Assembly: GCA_024346835.1 (NCBI GenBank)
Contig: AP024867.1
Span: 186,001 to 250,000, forward strand
Source of the DNA: Vibrio comitans
GTDB taxonomy: Bacteria; Pseudomonadota; Gammaproteobacteria; Enterobacterales; Vibrionaceae
Direction of reading: 5' to 3'
DNA: 64,000 nucleotides
Position 1 is the first letter of the stretch; each line of letters starts with the position of its first letter. Below, in pieces: positions 25,818 to 36,756 of the stretch. Made by a program: the position numbers and the translations under genes. The notes beneath the pieces are model-generated. The model was not told where the DNA came from, ran no database searches, and was given only the letters and a program-made list of their open reading frames with translations.

Positions 25818-27512
25818 ATGATAAAACGCTACTGCGCGATAAGCCTTATCAGTCTTGGCCTTATCAGCTCTCCTGCTTTTTCGGCTGAGAGCAAACCGAA
25901 ACTTGTGCTGCAGATCACCGTAGATGGTTTACGTGGGGATTTATTAGAAAGATATAAACACAACTTTGGGGAGGGCGGTTTTCGTTACCTTATGGATCAA
26001 GGTGTGTATTACACCAATGCTCACTATCAACACGGTAATACAGAAACTATTGTAGGCCACGTATCTCTTGCTACCGGTGCGCCGCCTTCTGTGCATGGCA
26101 TGGTCGGCAATGTGTGGTATGACCGAGGCCTCGAACGTTTGATCTATAACGTAGAAGATGGCGATTACAGCCTGCTGACCAGTGGCGCTGATGTGAATAA
26201 ATCTACAGAAATCGACCCCACTCAGCGTGCTGCAACTAAAGATGGCCGCTCTCCAACCCCGATTCTGGTCTCTACCTTCAGCGATGAACTCACTATCTCA
26301 AATAGCGGTAAATCTAAGGTGTTTGGCGTTTCAATTAAAGATCGCGGCGCGATCTCGTTAGCGGGACATACTGGCAAAGCATTTTGGTTTTCAAAGGCGA
26401 CTTCTGACTTTGTAACCAGTGACTACTATTACGACTCTTATCCTGCTTGGGTGGAACGTTGGAACGAAAAGAATATTCCCGCACAGTACTCTGGCAAGCG
26501 CTGGGAACTGGCATTAGACAGAGACAAATACACGTTAGAAGAAGTATCGCAGGAGCAAAAGTTTGATTTAGCAGGCTTCCAAAGAACCTTCCCTCACCCA
26601 TATGGGCCTGCAAGCTTTAAGTATTACTCAACCATGTTAACTGTAAGCCCTGCCGGGGATGAACTGACTGCGGACTTTGCTAGAACCCTACTTCAACAAG
26701 AAAAGTTAGGCTCTGGAGATGTGACCGACTACTTAGCGGTCAGCTTCTCTTCCAATGACTACGTTTTGCATCTGTACGGCCCATCAAGTTTAGAGGCAGA
26801 AGATAACCTGATCCGTTTAGATCGCACCTTAAAAGCCTTGTTGGAAGACATCGACCATCACGTTGGCTTGGACAACACTCTGGTTGTATTGTCGGCAGAC
26901 CATGGTGCTCCTGAAGCCTCCCCAGTGGCGGCATCTTTAGGTCTGAAACGTGCAAATTACTTCGATAAGAAAACTTTGCTTACCGACGCTCTAAAGCAAC
27001 GCCTTAAGGATGAGTTTGGTGTGGGTGAAGAGATCTTTAGGCTGTATGCACAGCCCTATGTTTATCTAAACCACGAAGTGGTAAAACAAAACAAGATCAA
27101 CCTTTCTGATCTGCAAACCGCGATTGCAGAAGAAGCGATGAAGATTGAAGGGGTAGCTTATGCTGTGACGAGCTCAGATGTGGCTGCAGGTCGCTTGGCA
27201 AACACTCACATTAACCAGTTAGTGAGCAACAATTATCAACCTAACCGCTCTGGAGATATCTACCTTGTATTTGCACCTCGCACCTACATCAATGATATGG
27301 ATGGCCTGACCGTAGCTTCAACTCACGGCTCTCCTTGGAGCTACGACACTTATGTTCCGGTAATTTTTGCAGGATATAATACCAAGGCACAAAAAGTTGA
27401 GCGTGCCATTACACCCTACGATATCGCGCCAACGTTATCGAATGTATTAGGTATTACCCCTCCAAGTGGCACAACAGGTAACGTATTAAAAGAAGTGGTT
27501 AGCGCTGACTAA
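25818..27512 (+). CDS. PafA-type alkaline phosphatase-superfamily enzyme, exported
   Basis: 564 residues with a Sec signal (about 1-22, ending PAFSA). It belongs to the alkaline phosphatase superfamily, phosphodiesterase/PafA branch, which hydrolyses phosphate mono- or diesters in the periplasm using two zinc ions. Metal ligand Asp36 (ITVDGLRGD), the nucleophile region NTETIVGHVSLATG with Thr77 as the likely nucleophile, LSADHGAPEAS (Asp/His ligands) and THGSPWSYDTYVPVIFAG (last His) are all seen. It has no CxPxR/CxAxR sulfatase motif, so it does not need the neighbouring maturase. It is second gene after the FGE-fold lipoprotein. Confidence 0.88.
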   Translation: MIKRYCAISLISLGLISSPAFSAESKPKLVLQITVDGLRGDLLERYKHNFGEGGFRYLMDQGVYYTNAHYQHGNTETIVGHVSLATGAPPSVHGMVGNVWYDRGLERLIYNVEDGDYSLLTSGADVNKSTEIDPTQRAATKDGRSPTPILVSTFSDELTISNSGKSKVFGVSIKDRGAISLAGHTGKAFWFSKATSDFVTSDYYYDSYPAWVERWNEKNIPAQYSGKRWELALDRDKYTLEEVSQEQKFDLAGFQRTFPHPYGPASFKYYSTMLTVSPAGDELTADFARTLLQQEKLGSGDVTDYLAVSFSSNDYVLHLYGPSSLEAEDNLIRLDRTLKALLEDIDHHVGLDNTLVVLSADHGAPEASPVAASLGLKRANYFDKKTLLTDALKQRLKDEFGVGEEIFRLYAQPYVYLNHEVVKQNKINLSDLQTAIAEEAMKIEGVAYAVTSSDVAAGRLANTHINQLVSNNYQPNRSGDIYLVFAPRTYINDMDGLTVASTHGSPWSYDTYVPVIFAGYNTKAQKVERAITPYDIAPTLSNVLGITPPSGTTGNVLKEVVSAD

Positions 27513-27536
27513 CCTAAAACTAGCAAACAAGAGTTC

Positions 27537-27577
27537 AGGCTACTCCAAGCTAAATAACGCGGAGTAGCCTTTGTTTA

Positions 27578-27578
<1 letters not shown>
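27537..27578. terminator. Terminator between phosphatase and thiC
   Basis: AGGCTACTCC (27537-27546) / GGAGTAGCCT (27561-27570), a perfect 10-bp stem followed by TTGTTTATT. It is best oriented for the plus-strand phosphatase gene but may serve both convergent genes. Confidence 0.7.
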
Positions 27579-29530
<1,952 letters not shown>

Positions 29531-29627
29531 TTATCAAATGCTTGGCGGATGGATGCAACAAGAAAGACCATAACTCAGATAGAGCTATGATCTGGGGATA
29601 GAGATCTGTGGTGGTATGATCTCTACT

Positions 29628-29709
29628 CTTGTTCCCTTCGCAGGTATTAGCCTGATCAGGTTCAACGGATCCCGAGTTAACGGTCTCAGCCTTATGGCAC
29701 TCCGACAAG
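29628..29709 (-). promoter_or_regulatory. TPP riboswitch (thi-box) controlling thiC
   Basis: Read on the minus strand, the segment runs from CTTGTCGGAGTGCC through GGCTGAGACCGTTAACTCGG, GAACCTGATCAGGCTAATAC and CTGCGAAGGGAACAAG, which are the conserved P1/P2/P4/P5 parts of the thiamine pyrophosphate aptamer. Closing arms CTTGT/ACAAG are at the ends. About 120 bases separate it from the thiC start and contain a GAGATC/GATCTC hairpin (29601-29623) that could be the expression platform. It is expected to turn thiC off when TPP is high. Confidence 0.95.
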
Positions 29710-29854
29710 TGTTTGCGAGTATACAACCCCTTTCCAATTAAGAAAAGTCACACAATCGCGAGCACAATCAATTACATACTACTTTATGGGTATAAATGTA
29801 AATTAGTGTGAATTTTGTAGACGACTGACCATTCTGGATTTAGGATGCGCCGTT

Positions 29855-29881
29855 CTTTTTCAGTCGCTATTGCTGAAAAAG
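29855..29881. other. Hairpin in the region upstream of the 29.9-kb gene
   Basis: CTTTTTCAG (29855-29863) / CTGAAAAAG (29873-29881), a perfect 9-bp stem with a 9-base loop, 36 bases before the start of the 106-residue protein gene. It may be a leader structure or operator. Confidence 0.35.
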
Positions 29882-29916
29882 TGCTCTTTTGATAACTACT
29901 AAGTAGGAATGCATCA

Positions 29917-30237
29917 ATGGATACATCCAAACTATCATTGCTTAAAAGCTCTATTAACGCTGACATCGCTAATGGCGAACTAGGCTGGATCAACAAGCAC
30001 GCTTTGCTTCGTGGCGAATCAAGCGTAATTGAGAGCTACCTGACACAAAAAGCAAGGAAGATCGCAAGAGAAGAAAGTCTTTCTGGTACGAACGAAGATA
30101 TGTTCACGATTTATAAATCGTTTTTCAATCAGTTCACAGAAACACAAGCAAATACCCAGTGCACTCCATCGATATACCTAGAACGTATGTCGTCGCTCGT
30201 CGGATTCGAAGCGGGTAAACGCTGGCATAGCCTATAA
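29917..30237 (+). CDS. Small soluble protein, unknown
   Basis: 106 residues, mostly helical in appearance, with no signal peptide or membrane segment. ATG 29917 is 7 bases after AGGAA. The ending FEAGKRWHSL and the internal SLSGTNEDMFTIYKSFFNQF give no family I recognise. It is flanked by thiC (divergent) and the LysR gene (convergent). A hairpin CTTGGTATT/AATACCAAG at 30257-30287, without T run, follows, and the palindrome CTAGGCTAAGCCTAG (30297-30311) abuts the LysR stop. Confidence 0.5.
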   Translation: MDTSKLSLLKSSINADIANGELGWINKHALLRGESSVIESYLTQKARKIAREESLSGTNEDMFTIYKSFFNQFTETQANTQCTPSIYLERMSSLVGFEAGKRWHSL

Positions 30238-30313
30238 CACATAGACTAATGACTCTCTTGGTATTGTTAAGGAGTGATAATACCAAGCGGGCCATACTAG
30301 GCTAAGCCTAGCC

Positions 30314-31222
30314 CTATTCTTTAAAAATCACCTTTGAAACTGACTGCACTTGGCTTCTCAGCCATTTATGGCCATTTTCGGTTGTCCTACTTGGATGCCA
30401 CAGCATGCAAATATCTTCAGAAATATCTAGAAATGGGGTTTCTAACCTCTGAATTGGGTAATGCTTTGCCATCGTATCCACTGCCGACTCTGGAAAAAGT
30501 GCAACGTAGTCCGATTGACACACAACAGGTAACATCTCTAACACACCCGGTGAGCGATATACTATCTTTCGTTTGTTCAAATCTTGAAAATGGTGATTAG
30601 ACAACAGCGCGCTTCTGCTTTTCCAGCGTGATACCGCGATGTGTCCCTCATTCAAAAATTCTTCAGATGTTATTTCACCTGATAACCTAGGGTGATCTTC
30701 TCGAGCGATCACTGTAATCGACTCTCTACCCAATTTTGCCATTTTGAGAGAAGTTCTCTCTATAGGCCTCATATCAATCACCAAATCGTATCGTTGCAAA
30801 CGCAAATCAGCTTCATGATCCTCAGTAAAGAGCGGGTGTACCTCAAGGTCAATATTTGGCGCTTTTGACTTAATCTTTATCAAAAGCTCAGGCATCAATT
30901 GATAAGCAATGGTCGTGATACAGGCAATGGAAAAAATACGTTCAGAAACCCTTGGATCAAAATCTCGAGTTGCCGATAGCGTCGATGTAAAGTTTTTAAA
31001 TGACGCTGATAACGCTGGGTAAATGTCCTCAGCAAAGGTCGTGGGCTTAACACCTGATGGACTTCTATGAAATAGAGGATCGTCATAGATCTCCCTAAGA
31101 CGTTTAAGCGCCTTACTGACGGCCGGTTGGCTCACTCCAAGACGACTCGCCGCTTTAGACATACTGTTTTCTTCATACACCGCGACAAAGAAAGGAATTA
31201 AATTAAGCTCCGTACTTTTCAT
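30314..31222 (-). CDS. LysR-family transcriptional regulator, last gene of the MoxR/Bat operon
   Basis: 302 residues. The N-terminal winged helix (about 8-65: MSKAASRLGVSQPAVSKALK, then RLREIYDDPLFHR) and effector domain (about 90-295) are typical of LysR regulators of the LeuO/NodD-like branch. It starts 15 bases after the stop of the BatD-like gene on the same strand, so it is probably co-transcribed with it. A regulator in terminal position suggests feedback on the operon and the linked sulfatase genes; the TATAACC-type sites upstream are candidate targets. This last point is inference. Confidence 0.9.
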   Translation of the reverse strand: MKSTELNLIPFFVAVYEENSMSKAASRLGVSQPAVSKALKRLREIYDDPLFHRSPSGVKPTTFAEDIYPALSASFKNFTSTLSATRDFDPRVSERIFSIACITTIAYQLMPELLIKIKSKAPNIDLEVHPLFTEDHEADLRLQRYDLVIDMRPIERTSLKMAKLGRESITVIAREDHPRLSGEITSEEFLNEGHIAVSRWKSRSALLSNHHFQDLNKRKIVYRSPGVLEMLPVVCQSDYVALFPESAVDTMAKHYPIQRLETPFLDISEDICMLWHPSRTTENGHKWLRSQVQSVSKVIFKE

Positions 31223-31237
31223 AGGTTCCTATAGTGT

Positions 31238-32533
31238 TTATTTAGGTGCTTTATAGCGCTCATTTAACCTTGCCAGTTGCGGTAAGGCGCGATAATGCGA
31301 TGGCTTTTGTTTATTTTGTTGAGCAGCTAGGCTTGCTATTTTTCGCCATAGAAAACATCCCTTAATAAAGAAGATCTTTTCATTTTGAATTTGTGTTGCC
31401 AGAATTTGCCATTCATCGGACTGCGACAACTGACTCAGTTGTAGATAACCCGATTCAGACCGCAACCGAGCATATAAACTGGCTCTGATTCGTTGCTCAT
31501 TTCCTCCGAGCAATTCTTGCATAAACAGCCACCACGCAGGCTTGGGTTGCCTCTTATAGTAACGTTTTAACCCTAAATACAATCCGAGAATTACAGTGAA
31601 AAGAATCAGAGTAATCAGCAAGTTATCTTTATAGTAGCGTAACATTGACGAGAAGGTGTGAGATACCTTGAAAGACTGCCCCTCAATTTGTAATTCGCGC
31701 AATTCGCGTTGATTTGGATCCCACCAAGAAATTACATAACCTGGGAAGGTGAGCTCACCTCCGGTTTGCAATACATAGACCTCTTCCTCAACCCTTTGTG
31801 CCCGATATTGGCCGCGATTTTGCGTGTCCGATAACCTCACTGGCTTTGAATACGCTTGATAGCGGTTACGCGTATTTTCGCTGTCAGACGCCATTATTGG
31901 GGGTAATAACACCGATAATGTATCTGTTGCCTGAACGGTGATGGTGCGGGTAATAGTATCCCCTGCCTTCAAGTCTTGATTAGACTGTTGCCATTGCTGG
32001 CTTATTTGGGCTTGCGGGCTATTGATCCACGGTGTCTCTTCCGTCAGCAGCCCGCTTGGCAGACTAGCGGTAAATCGCAGAGGGTCTGTGTAGAGATTAC
32101 CTTTTACATTCACGCCACTTTCAACGGACACTTGAACTTGCACAGCAAGAGGCGGAATAACAAACTCTCCGCTCTTTTGCGGGTATAGATTGACCTCCCA
32201 CAACTGCACTGACCACGTCGTTCCCTTTCGCTTCTCTGCGTAATTTACCGCAAGTTGCGAGCGTTGCTTGGCGATTACATCCGGTATTTCAATGGCCCCA
32301 ATTCGAGTTCCTCCTGTAAACCAGCGAGGTGTCGATACCTCGATATACAGGGTGAGTTGCTCATTGATACTGACCTGTTCCGTTTGTTTCTCATCTTGAT
32401 GATTGCTGAGCCAACTTTTTATCTGCACGCCGCCACTGCGCTGCAACTGAGTTATTTCATTGGCAACACTGCTTGCCGAAAACACGATGAAGGCAAAAGC
32501 GGTCAGGATAAATCGCCATAAGTTACTTGGCAT
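31238..32533 (-). CDS. BatD-like protein
   Basis: 431 residues. A Sec signal (about 1-24, ending SSVA) is followed by periplasmic beta-sandwich domains (QVSINEQLTLYIEVSTPRWF, GDTITRTITVQATDT), one transmembrane helix near 305-325 (NLLITLILFTVILGLYLGL) and a cytoplasmic tail of about 100 residues. This is the layout of BatD (oxygen-tolerance) proteins, which accompany MoxR ATPases and VWA proteins. Its start overlaps the end of the VWA/TPR gene by 11 bases. It probably presents a periplasmic face for the membrane VWA complex. Confidence 0.82.
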   Translation of the reverse strand: MPSNLWRFILTAFAFIVFSASSVANEITQLQRSGGVQIKSWLSNHQDEKQTEQVSINEQLTLYIEVSTPRWFTGGTRIGAIEIPDVIAKQRSQLAVNYAEKRKGTTWSVQLWEVNLYPQKSGEFVIPPLAVQVQVSVESGVNVKGNLYTDPLRFTASLPSGLLTEETPWINSPQAQISQQWQQSNQDLKAGDTITRTITVQATDTLSVLLPPIMASDSENTRNRYQAYSKPVRLSDTQNRGQYRAQRVEEEVYVLQTGGELTFPGYVISWWDPNQRELRELQIEGQSFKVSHTFSSMLRYYKDNLLITLILFTVILGLYLGLKRYYKRQPKPAWWLFMQELLGGNEQRIRASLYARLRSESGYLQLSQLSQSDEWQILATQIQNEKIFFIKGCFLWRKIASLAAQQNKQKPSHYRALPQLARLNERYKAPK

Positions 32534-34217
32534 TACTTACCTCCTCGCTTTGACGATTAATTAACTCAATTTGAAACTTGGCTCTTAGAAAAAACTTAGG
32601 ATCAGACTCCACTTTGCGTAGCCATTTGTCCGCAAGTTCATCACTGCCCAATATCTCATTTGCATTCAGCGTCTCTTTCAACATCATTGCCGCTACAGCT
32701 TGGTCTTCTGCGCCATCCCCTGTTTGTGGTTTATCGCCCAACTCCATTGAGTCTTCAGGGCCATCTGTGGTACCTGCTTGGCTCTCGCTAAGTCGATTGA
32801 CCTCATCAACGATAGCCTGCATTGCTTGCAAGTTGTGCTCCACATCCTCGGAAAATTTTGCCGATAACGTCCACTTATCTTGCTCTAGCAAATAAGCGAA
32901 TAAATCTCTGGCTTTAAGGTACTCTCGCTGCCGAGCTAGCGCATTGCCTGCATAGAACAGTGCCTGCGCTGAATCTGCATTTAAGAATTGAGCATGCGCC
33001 AGTTGAAACTCACCAGCATAGTAATAAGCAATCCCCTTACGAAGAGGATCTTGAAAATGAATCGCAGCCTCAAGGTAATCTTGCCGATTAAAGTGCCACT
33101 GCCCTTGCTGATCTGGGGTCAGCCAAAGATCAGCCCACATTTGAGAAACCCTGTCCCACCGCGTTATTTCGGCGTTAGTTTCCGTGGATTCTGCTTTGTG
33201 CATCTCAAGAGACGCATTAGCATCATTAATCATCAGAGTCGGCGTTAGGATACAAAACAGTAGCGTCCATTGAACGAGCCATCCTTTTCTGAACCAAAAT
33301 AGCAGCAATAAAGAGATTGGCACCAACAAGTAATAACCCATGTCTTGCCAAGGCATTGCTGACTCATTGTTAAGCTGCATGTGCCGTTCAATCTTCTGGT
33401 TTAATGCACGAATATCGGCATCATCAATGGATATCACCTCTACGCTCCCGCCACTATCACTCGCTAGTTGCTTTAACGAGTTAAGATCCATTGGATTACT
33501 GCTTTGCACCTGCGGGTTACCCGCTGCCAGTACAAGCAATTGATGACGGCTTTGATTAAAGTACTGAGCAAGTGGCTCAAGACTGTTTGGCGTAATACCA
33601 TCACTAATCAGTAGCACGGTTCCCGCTTTATCCGTGGCTAATTGCTCTTCGATAAGCGCTATGATGCTGTCTGCTTTTTTTCCCTCAACAGGCATTATGC
33701 TGGGCTCTATCGCCGCTAAGAAAGGAGCAAATACAGAGCTATCTTTGGTTAAGGGCATGGCGAGATGAGCGGTGCCTGAAAACACGACTAAACCCGTTTG
33801 CCCGCCACCACGAAGTGTTAATAGATCCTGCACCTTCTGCTTTGAGCGTTCTAACCGGCTTGGCGGCAAGTCTTCATTTAGCATCGAGGCGCTATTATCC
33901 AAAGCAATCAGTAACGAAGCCTTATCTTCGCCAAAAGGGGATGGTGCTCTTTGCCAAGTGGGTCCAGCGCAAACAATAATGGCGAGTAACATAGAGATAA
34001 ATAGCAACTTCAGAGGCAGTTGCTTTCGCCACCCCATATCCCCAATCGTCAACGACTTTCTTAGGTGATTTGGCAACAAGCTTTGCCAACTGCCGACTGT
34101 CTCATGCTTCCAACGCAGATAAACCACTGCCATTAAAGGAATAAGGGCAAGCAACCACAGCGGTCTAATAAAGTGGAATTGAGTGAATACTTGTTGCCAC
34201 AAAAGAGAATCAAACAT
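32523..34217 (-). CDS. VWA- and TPR-domain membrane protein (BatB/BatC-like fusion)
   Basis: 564 residues from ATG 34217, which overlaps the stop of the upstream VWA gene by 8 bases (AAGGAG lies just before). Two N-terminal membrane helices (about 14-32 and 50-70) precede a von Willebrand A domain with an intact MIDAS start (LIALDNSASM) and LISDG. A further helix pair around residues 290-325 leads to TPR repeats (about 370-470: LEAAIHFQDPLRKGIAYYYA, ARDLFAYLLEQDKW) and a charged tail. It thus combines BatB (VWA) and BatC (TPR). It is expected in the inner membrane, partnering MoxR. Confidence 0.85.
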   Translation of the reverse strand: MFDSLLWQQVFTQFHFIRPLWLLALIPLMAVVYLRWKHETVGSWQSLLPNHLRKSLTIGDMGWRKQLPLKLLFISMLLAIIVCAGPTWQRAPSPFGEDKASLLIALDNSASMLNEDLPPSRLERSKQKVQDLLTLRGGGQTGLVVFSGTAHLAMPLTKDSSVFAPFLAAIEPSIMPVEGKKADSIIALIEEQLATDKAGTVLLISDGITPNSLEPLAQYFNQSRHQLLVLAAGNPQVQSSNPMDLNSLKQLASDSGGSVEVISIDDADIRALNQKIERHMQLNNESAMPWQDMGYYLLVPISLLLLFWFRKGWLVQWTLLFCILTPTLMINDANASLEMHKAESTETNAEITRWDRVSQMWADLWLTPDQQGQWHFNRQDYLEAAIHFQDPLRKGIAYYYAGEFQLAHAQFLNADSAQALFYAGNALARQREYLKARDLFAYLLEQDKWTLSAKFSEDVEHNLQAMQAIVDEVNRLSESQAGTTDGPEDSMELGDKPQTGDGAEDQAVAAMMLKETLNANEILGSDELADKWLRKVESDPKFFLRAKFQIELINRQSEEVSNAK

Positions 34218-35253
34218 CGCTTCTCTCCTTGGAATTCTCATTAGTACTCGCTCTCGTCATTCGCTTAACGGTGCTGACAATGAAGGCAATCAAGTACAGC
34301 ACTACCACCAGCATAATTGGATAAGCATGTACGCTGGTTTTCGGTCGATAGGTCGAGCTTTCATAGAGTTGCGGCTCAAGCTCTCCAATTTGTTCATAAG
34401 CTCGGTTTAAAGCTTCTCTATCTAACGCCTCAAAAGCTTCACCACCGGTTTCTGAGGCAATACGGGCAATAGTTTTCATATCAAGGGCCTGTTCACCCAC
34501 AGTCGCAGGGTCGCCAATGGCAATTACATGGATCTTCACCCCCTTCGCACTGGCAACCTTGGCAGCATCTATTGGCTCGACAAAGCTTCCTGTGTCATTG
34601 CCATCGGTCAGTACAATCGCCACCTTCTCTCGTGCTTGTTCTGTGCTAGTTTTGGCGCTGTTTTCAAATACCTTGATAGCTAAACCAATGGCATCACCTA
34701 AATAGGTACTTGCCCCTGCCATACCCACGTCAGTTTGCACAAGCAGGTTAAGCCATACCGCTTGATCTGCCGTAAATGGTGTTTGAATAAAAGCGGCATC
34801 CCCAAACAAGATAAGCCCCAGTCGGTCGCCTTTTCTCGATTCGACGAATGTTGCAAGTACCTCTTTGACGGCATCGAGCCTAGAAATTTTGTCCCCACTT
34901 TGCGAGGTAAAGTCTTGTTCAGCCATGGAGCCTGACAAATCAACCACCACCATTACGTCACGCCCTAAGCGTTCACGTGTTTGAGGCTCACCGAGAATCG
35001 TCGGTTTACACAAGGCAAAGATCACCAAGCACCATGACATTACCAGGATACATCGCTGCCACAATGAAGGGCGTAGTTGGCTTGCCCCCTCACTGGGTAA
35101 CTCTCCTAGGGCCTTTAACAAAACATCAAAAAAAGGCACCTTAATCGCTGACTGCTTAGTACGATAGGCAGGTATTAACCAGTGCACGAGCAGTGGCAGT
35201 GGCAAGGCCAACAACCAATAGGGATGCACTAACTCCAGAGATGAATCAAGCAT
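34210..35253 (-). CDS. VWA-domain membrane protein (BatA-like)
   Basis: 347 residues. N-terminal membrane helices (about 10-25 and 62-80) are followed by a VWA domain with a complete MIDAS: DLSGSM near residue 98, the Thr of TPFTADQA, and LTDGNDTGS, and a C-terminal membrane helix near 315-333. This is the BatA architecture. Its start overlaps the DUF4381 gene by 8 bases and its end overlaps the BatB-like gene by 8 bases, so the operon is tightly coupled. Confidence 0.88.
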   Translation of the reverse strand: MLDSSLELVHPYWLLALPLPLLVHWLIPAYRTKQSAIKVPFFDVLLKALGELPSEGASQLRPSLWQRCILVMSWCLVIFALCKPTILGEPQTRERLGRDVMVVVDLSGSMAEQDFTSQSGDKISRLDAVKEVLATFVESRKGDRLGLILFGDAAFIQTPFTADQAVWLNLLVQTDVGMAGASTYLGDAIGLAIKVFENSAKTSTEQAREKVAIVLTDGNDTGSFVEPIDAAKVASAKGVKIHVIAIGDPATVGEQALDMKTIARIASETGGEAFEALDREALNRAYEQIGELEPQLYESSTYRPKTSVHAYPIMLVVVLYLIAFIVSTVKRMTRASTNENSKERSDV

Positions 35254-35794
35254 CGCTCATCTCTCCTTGGACGTTTTTCGCTAATGCAGCGTGTTGCTTC
35301 ACCCACCCTTGGCTATCAGCAATCAGATCAAGTAGCTCCGCCTTAGTAAGAGCATTTTGCTTCACAAGCAGGGAATCTGGCCAGTGTGACCATTTGCTTT
35401 CGAAAATATCGTGTATTGGCTGAGTCTGAGCATCAAGAGATTGGAGAAAAGGCAGTCCATACAACGAAGGTGTTTGCGGATTCACCGCCGATAACACCAA
35501 CTTCAATACGCCATACACATCTTGAGAGATCTGTTGCCGATAGGCACTATCCGTCGACTCCACGCTTTTACATGCCTCAAATATCAAATTTAGACTCGCC
35601 ATGGCTTCTCTTCGATACCGGTTGCTCCACCAAACCGTAAAGCTTTTGTATGCCCAAACGAGTATGCAGACAAGCGCAATGACGCCAACAACTTTCCAAC
35701 CGATAGTTTGAGGCATCCAACTGACTGACGGGGCTGCTGATACCTCGACAATATCTCGCAGCATGTAGCTTTGCGGCGGGGTATGAACTGTCAT
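35246..35794 (-). CDS. DUF4381 membrane protein
   Basis: 182 residues with one transmembrane helix near 34-52 (VVGVIALVCILVWAYKSFTV) and a helical cytoplasmic domain. The opening LRDIVEVSAAPSVSWMPQTI plus GWKVVG is characteristic of DUF4381, a family found almost only between DUF58 and VWA genes of MoxR operons. It overlaps the DUF58 gene by 4 bases. It is probably a structural subunit or linker of the VWA complex; no enzymatic motif is seen. Confidence 0.85.
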   Translation of the reverse strand: MTVHTPPQSYMLRDIVEVSAAPSVSWMPQTIGWKVVGVIALVCILVWAYKSFTVWWSNRYRREAMASLNLIFEACKSVESTDSAYRQQISQDVYGVLKLVLSAVNPQTPSLYGLPFLQSLDAQTQPIHDIFESKWSHWPDSLLVKQNALTKAELLDLIADSQGWVKQHAALAKNVQGEMSDA

Positions 35795-36735
35795 CGATGT
35801 GCCCCCATACCACGCTTAAATTGCTCTAGGTGATTGCCCGATGTATCCAACTGAATTAAAGGTAATCCTCTTGCTGCCATCAAACGCACCAGTTGGCTCT
35901 TCTTGAGTTCTTGATGCTGCTTCAATCCGAGATTGGCTTTTTTAAGCTTTGCTGATTCACTGATATTAAGCTGATGGGTGCCATCTCCCATCACCCAGCT
36001 AGAACGAGAAGGAAGCTCTTGTTCCAGTTGATCAGAGATCAGCACCGTAAGCACGTCATTGTGCATCTGAAGTTGCTGAAGCCTATCTAAGTCTGACTCC
36101 TTAGCCCCATGCCAGTCACTGAGTACTATGACCGTCGAACCTTTGGTTGCGACGCGGGTAACAAATGAAATCAACTGACTAAATGATGCAGACTCGCCGT
36201 CTTTCGACGAAACATTAAGAGACTGATTGGCCTCGGCAAGGCAATTCAAGCGGTGTAGTAAATGTGAGCGACTGCGCTGCGGCTTATACCAATCAATGTG
36301 CGCAGGTCTAGCTATGATAAAGCCCACACGATCACTGTCTTTCAGCACTCGCCAAGCACTTAGAGCCGCAATCTCGGCAGCAACCACTGATTTCATTACT
36401 TCGATAGAGGAAAAGAACAAACTGGAGCGCTGGTCAACACACAAGATAACATTGCGATCTTTCTCTTCTGTGTAAGCCCTAACGTGTGGCTTACCGGTGC
36501 GCATTGTGACCTTCCAATCAAGATTGCGAATGTCATCGCCTTTTTGATAGTGACGCAACTCTTCAAAATTTAAACCGCGCCCTCGAAACAGGGATTGGTG
36601 ACGGCCAGATAAAATAGTGCCAGCCTTTAGTTGGGGCAAAAAAGAGAACGAACCGACCTGCCCTTGCAGTTGGACTAAGCGCGCATATTGGCAATAGATT
36701 CGAGGATCATCGGCATCACGTTGAGCTGATTTCAT
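35791..36735 (-). CDS. DUF58 protein
   Basis: 314 residues. The DUF58 signature GRGLNFEELRHYQKGDDIRN then LDWKVTMRTGKPHVRAYTEE is at about residues 52-90. It leads into a degenerate VWA-like fold (VILCVDQRSSLFF) where the metal-site serines are altered. DUF58 proteins partner MoxR AAA+ ATPases. Unlike many members it has no N-terminal membrane helices and seems cytoplasmic. It starts 21 bases after the MoxR gene and overlaps the next gene by 4 bases. Confidence 0.88.
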   Translation of the reverse strand: MKSAQRDADDPRIYCQYARLVQLQGQVGSFSFLPQLKAGTILSGRHQSLFRGRGLNFEELRHYQKGDDIRNLDWKVTMRTGKPHVRAYTEEKDRNVILCVDQRSSLFFSSIEVMKSVVAAEIAALSAWRVLKDSDRVGFIIARPAHIDWYKPQRSRSHLLHRLNCLAEANQSLNVSSKDGESASFSQLISFVTRVATKGSTVIVLSDWHGAKESDLDRLQQLQMHNDVLTVLISDQLEQELPSRSSWVMGDGTHQLNISESAKLKKANLGLKQHQELKKSQLVRLMAARGLPLIQLDTSGNHLEQFKRGMGAHR

Positions 36736-36756
36736 AACCTTACCTCCGCAAAGCGA

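Noticed and set aside
25818..27512. PafA-type gene as a third sulfatase needing the maturase
   Set aside because: It lacks any CxPxR or CxAxR motif; the nucleophile region NTETIVGH fits Thr-type phosphatases/phosphodiesterases.
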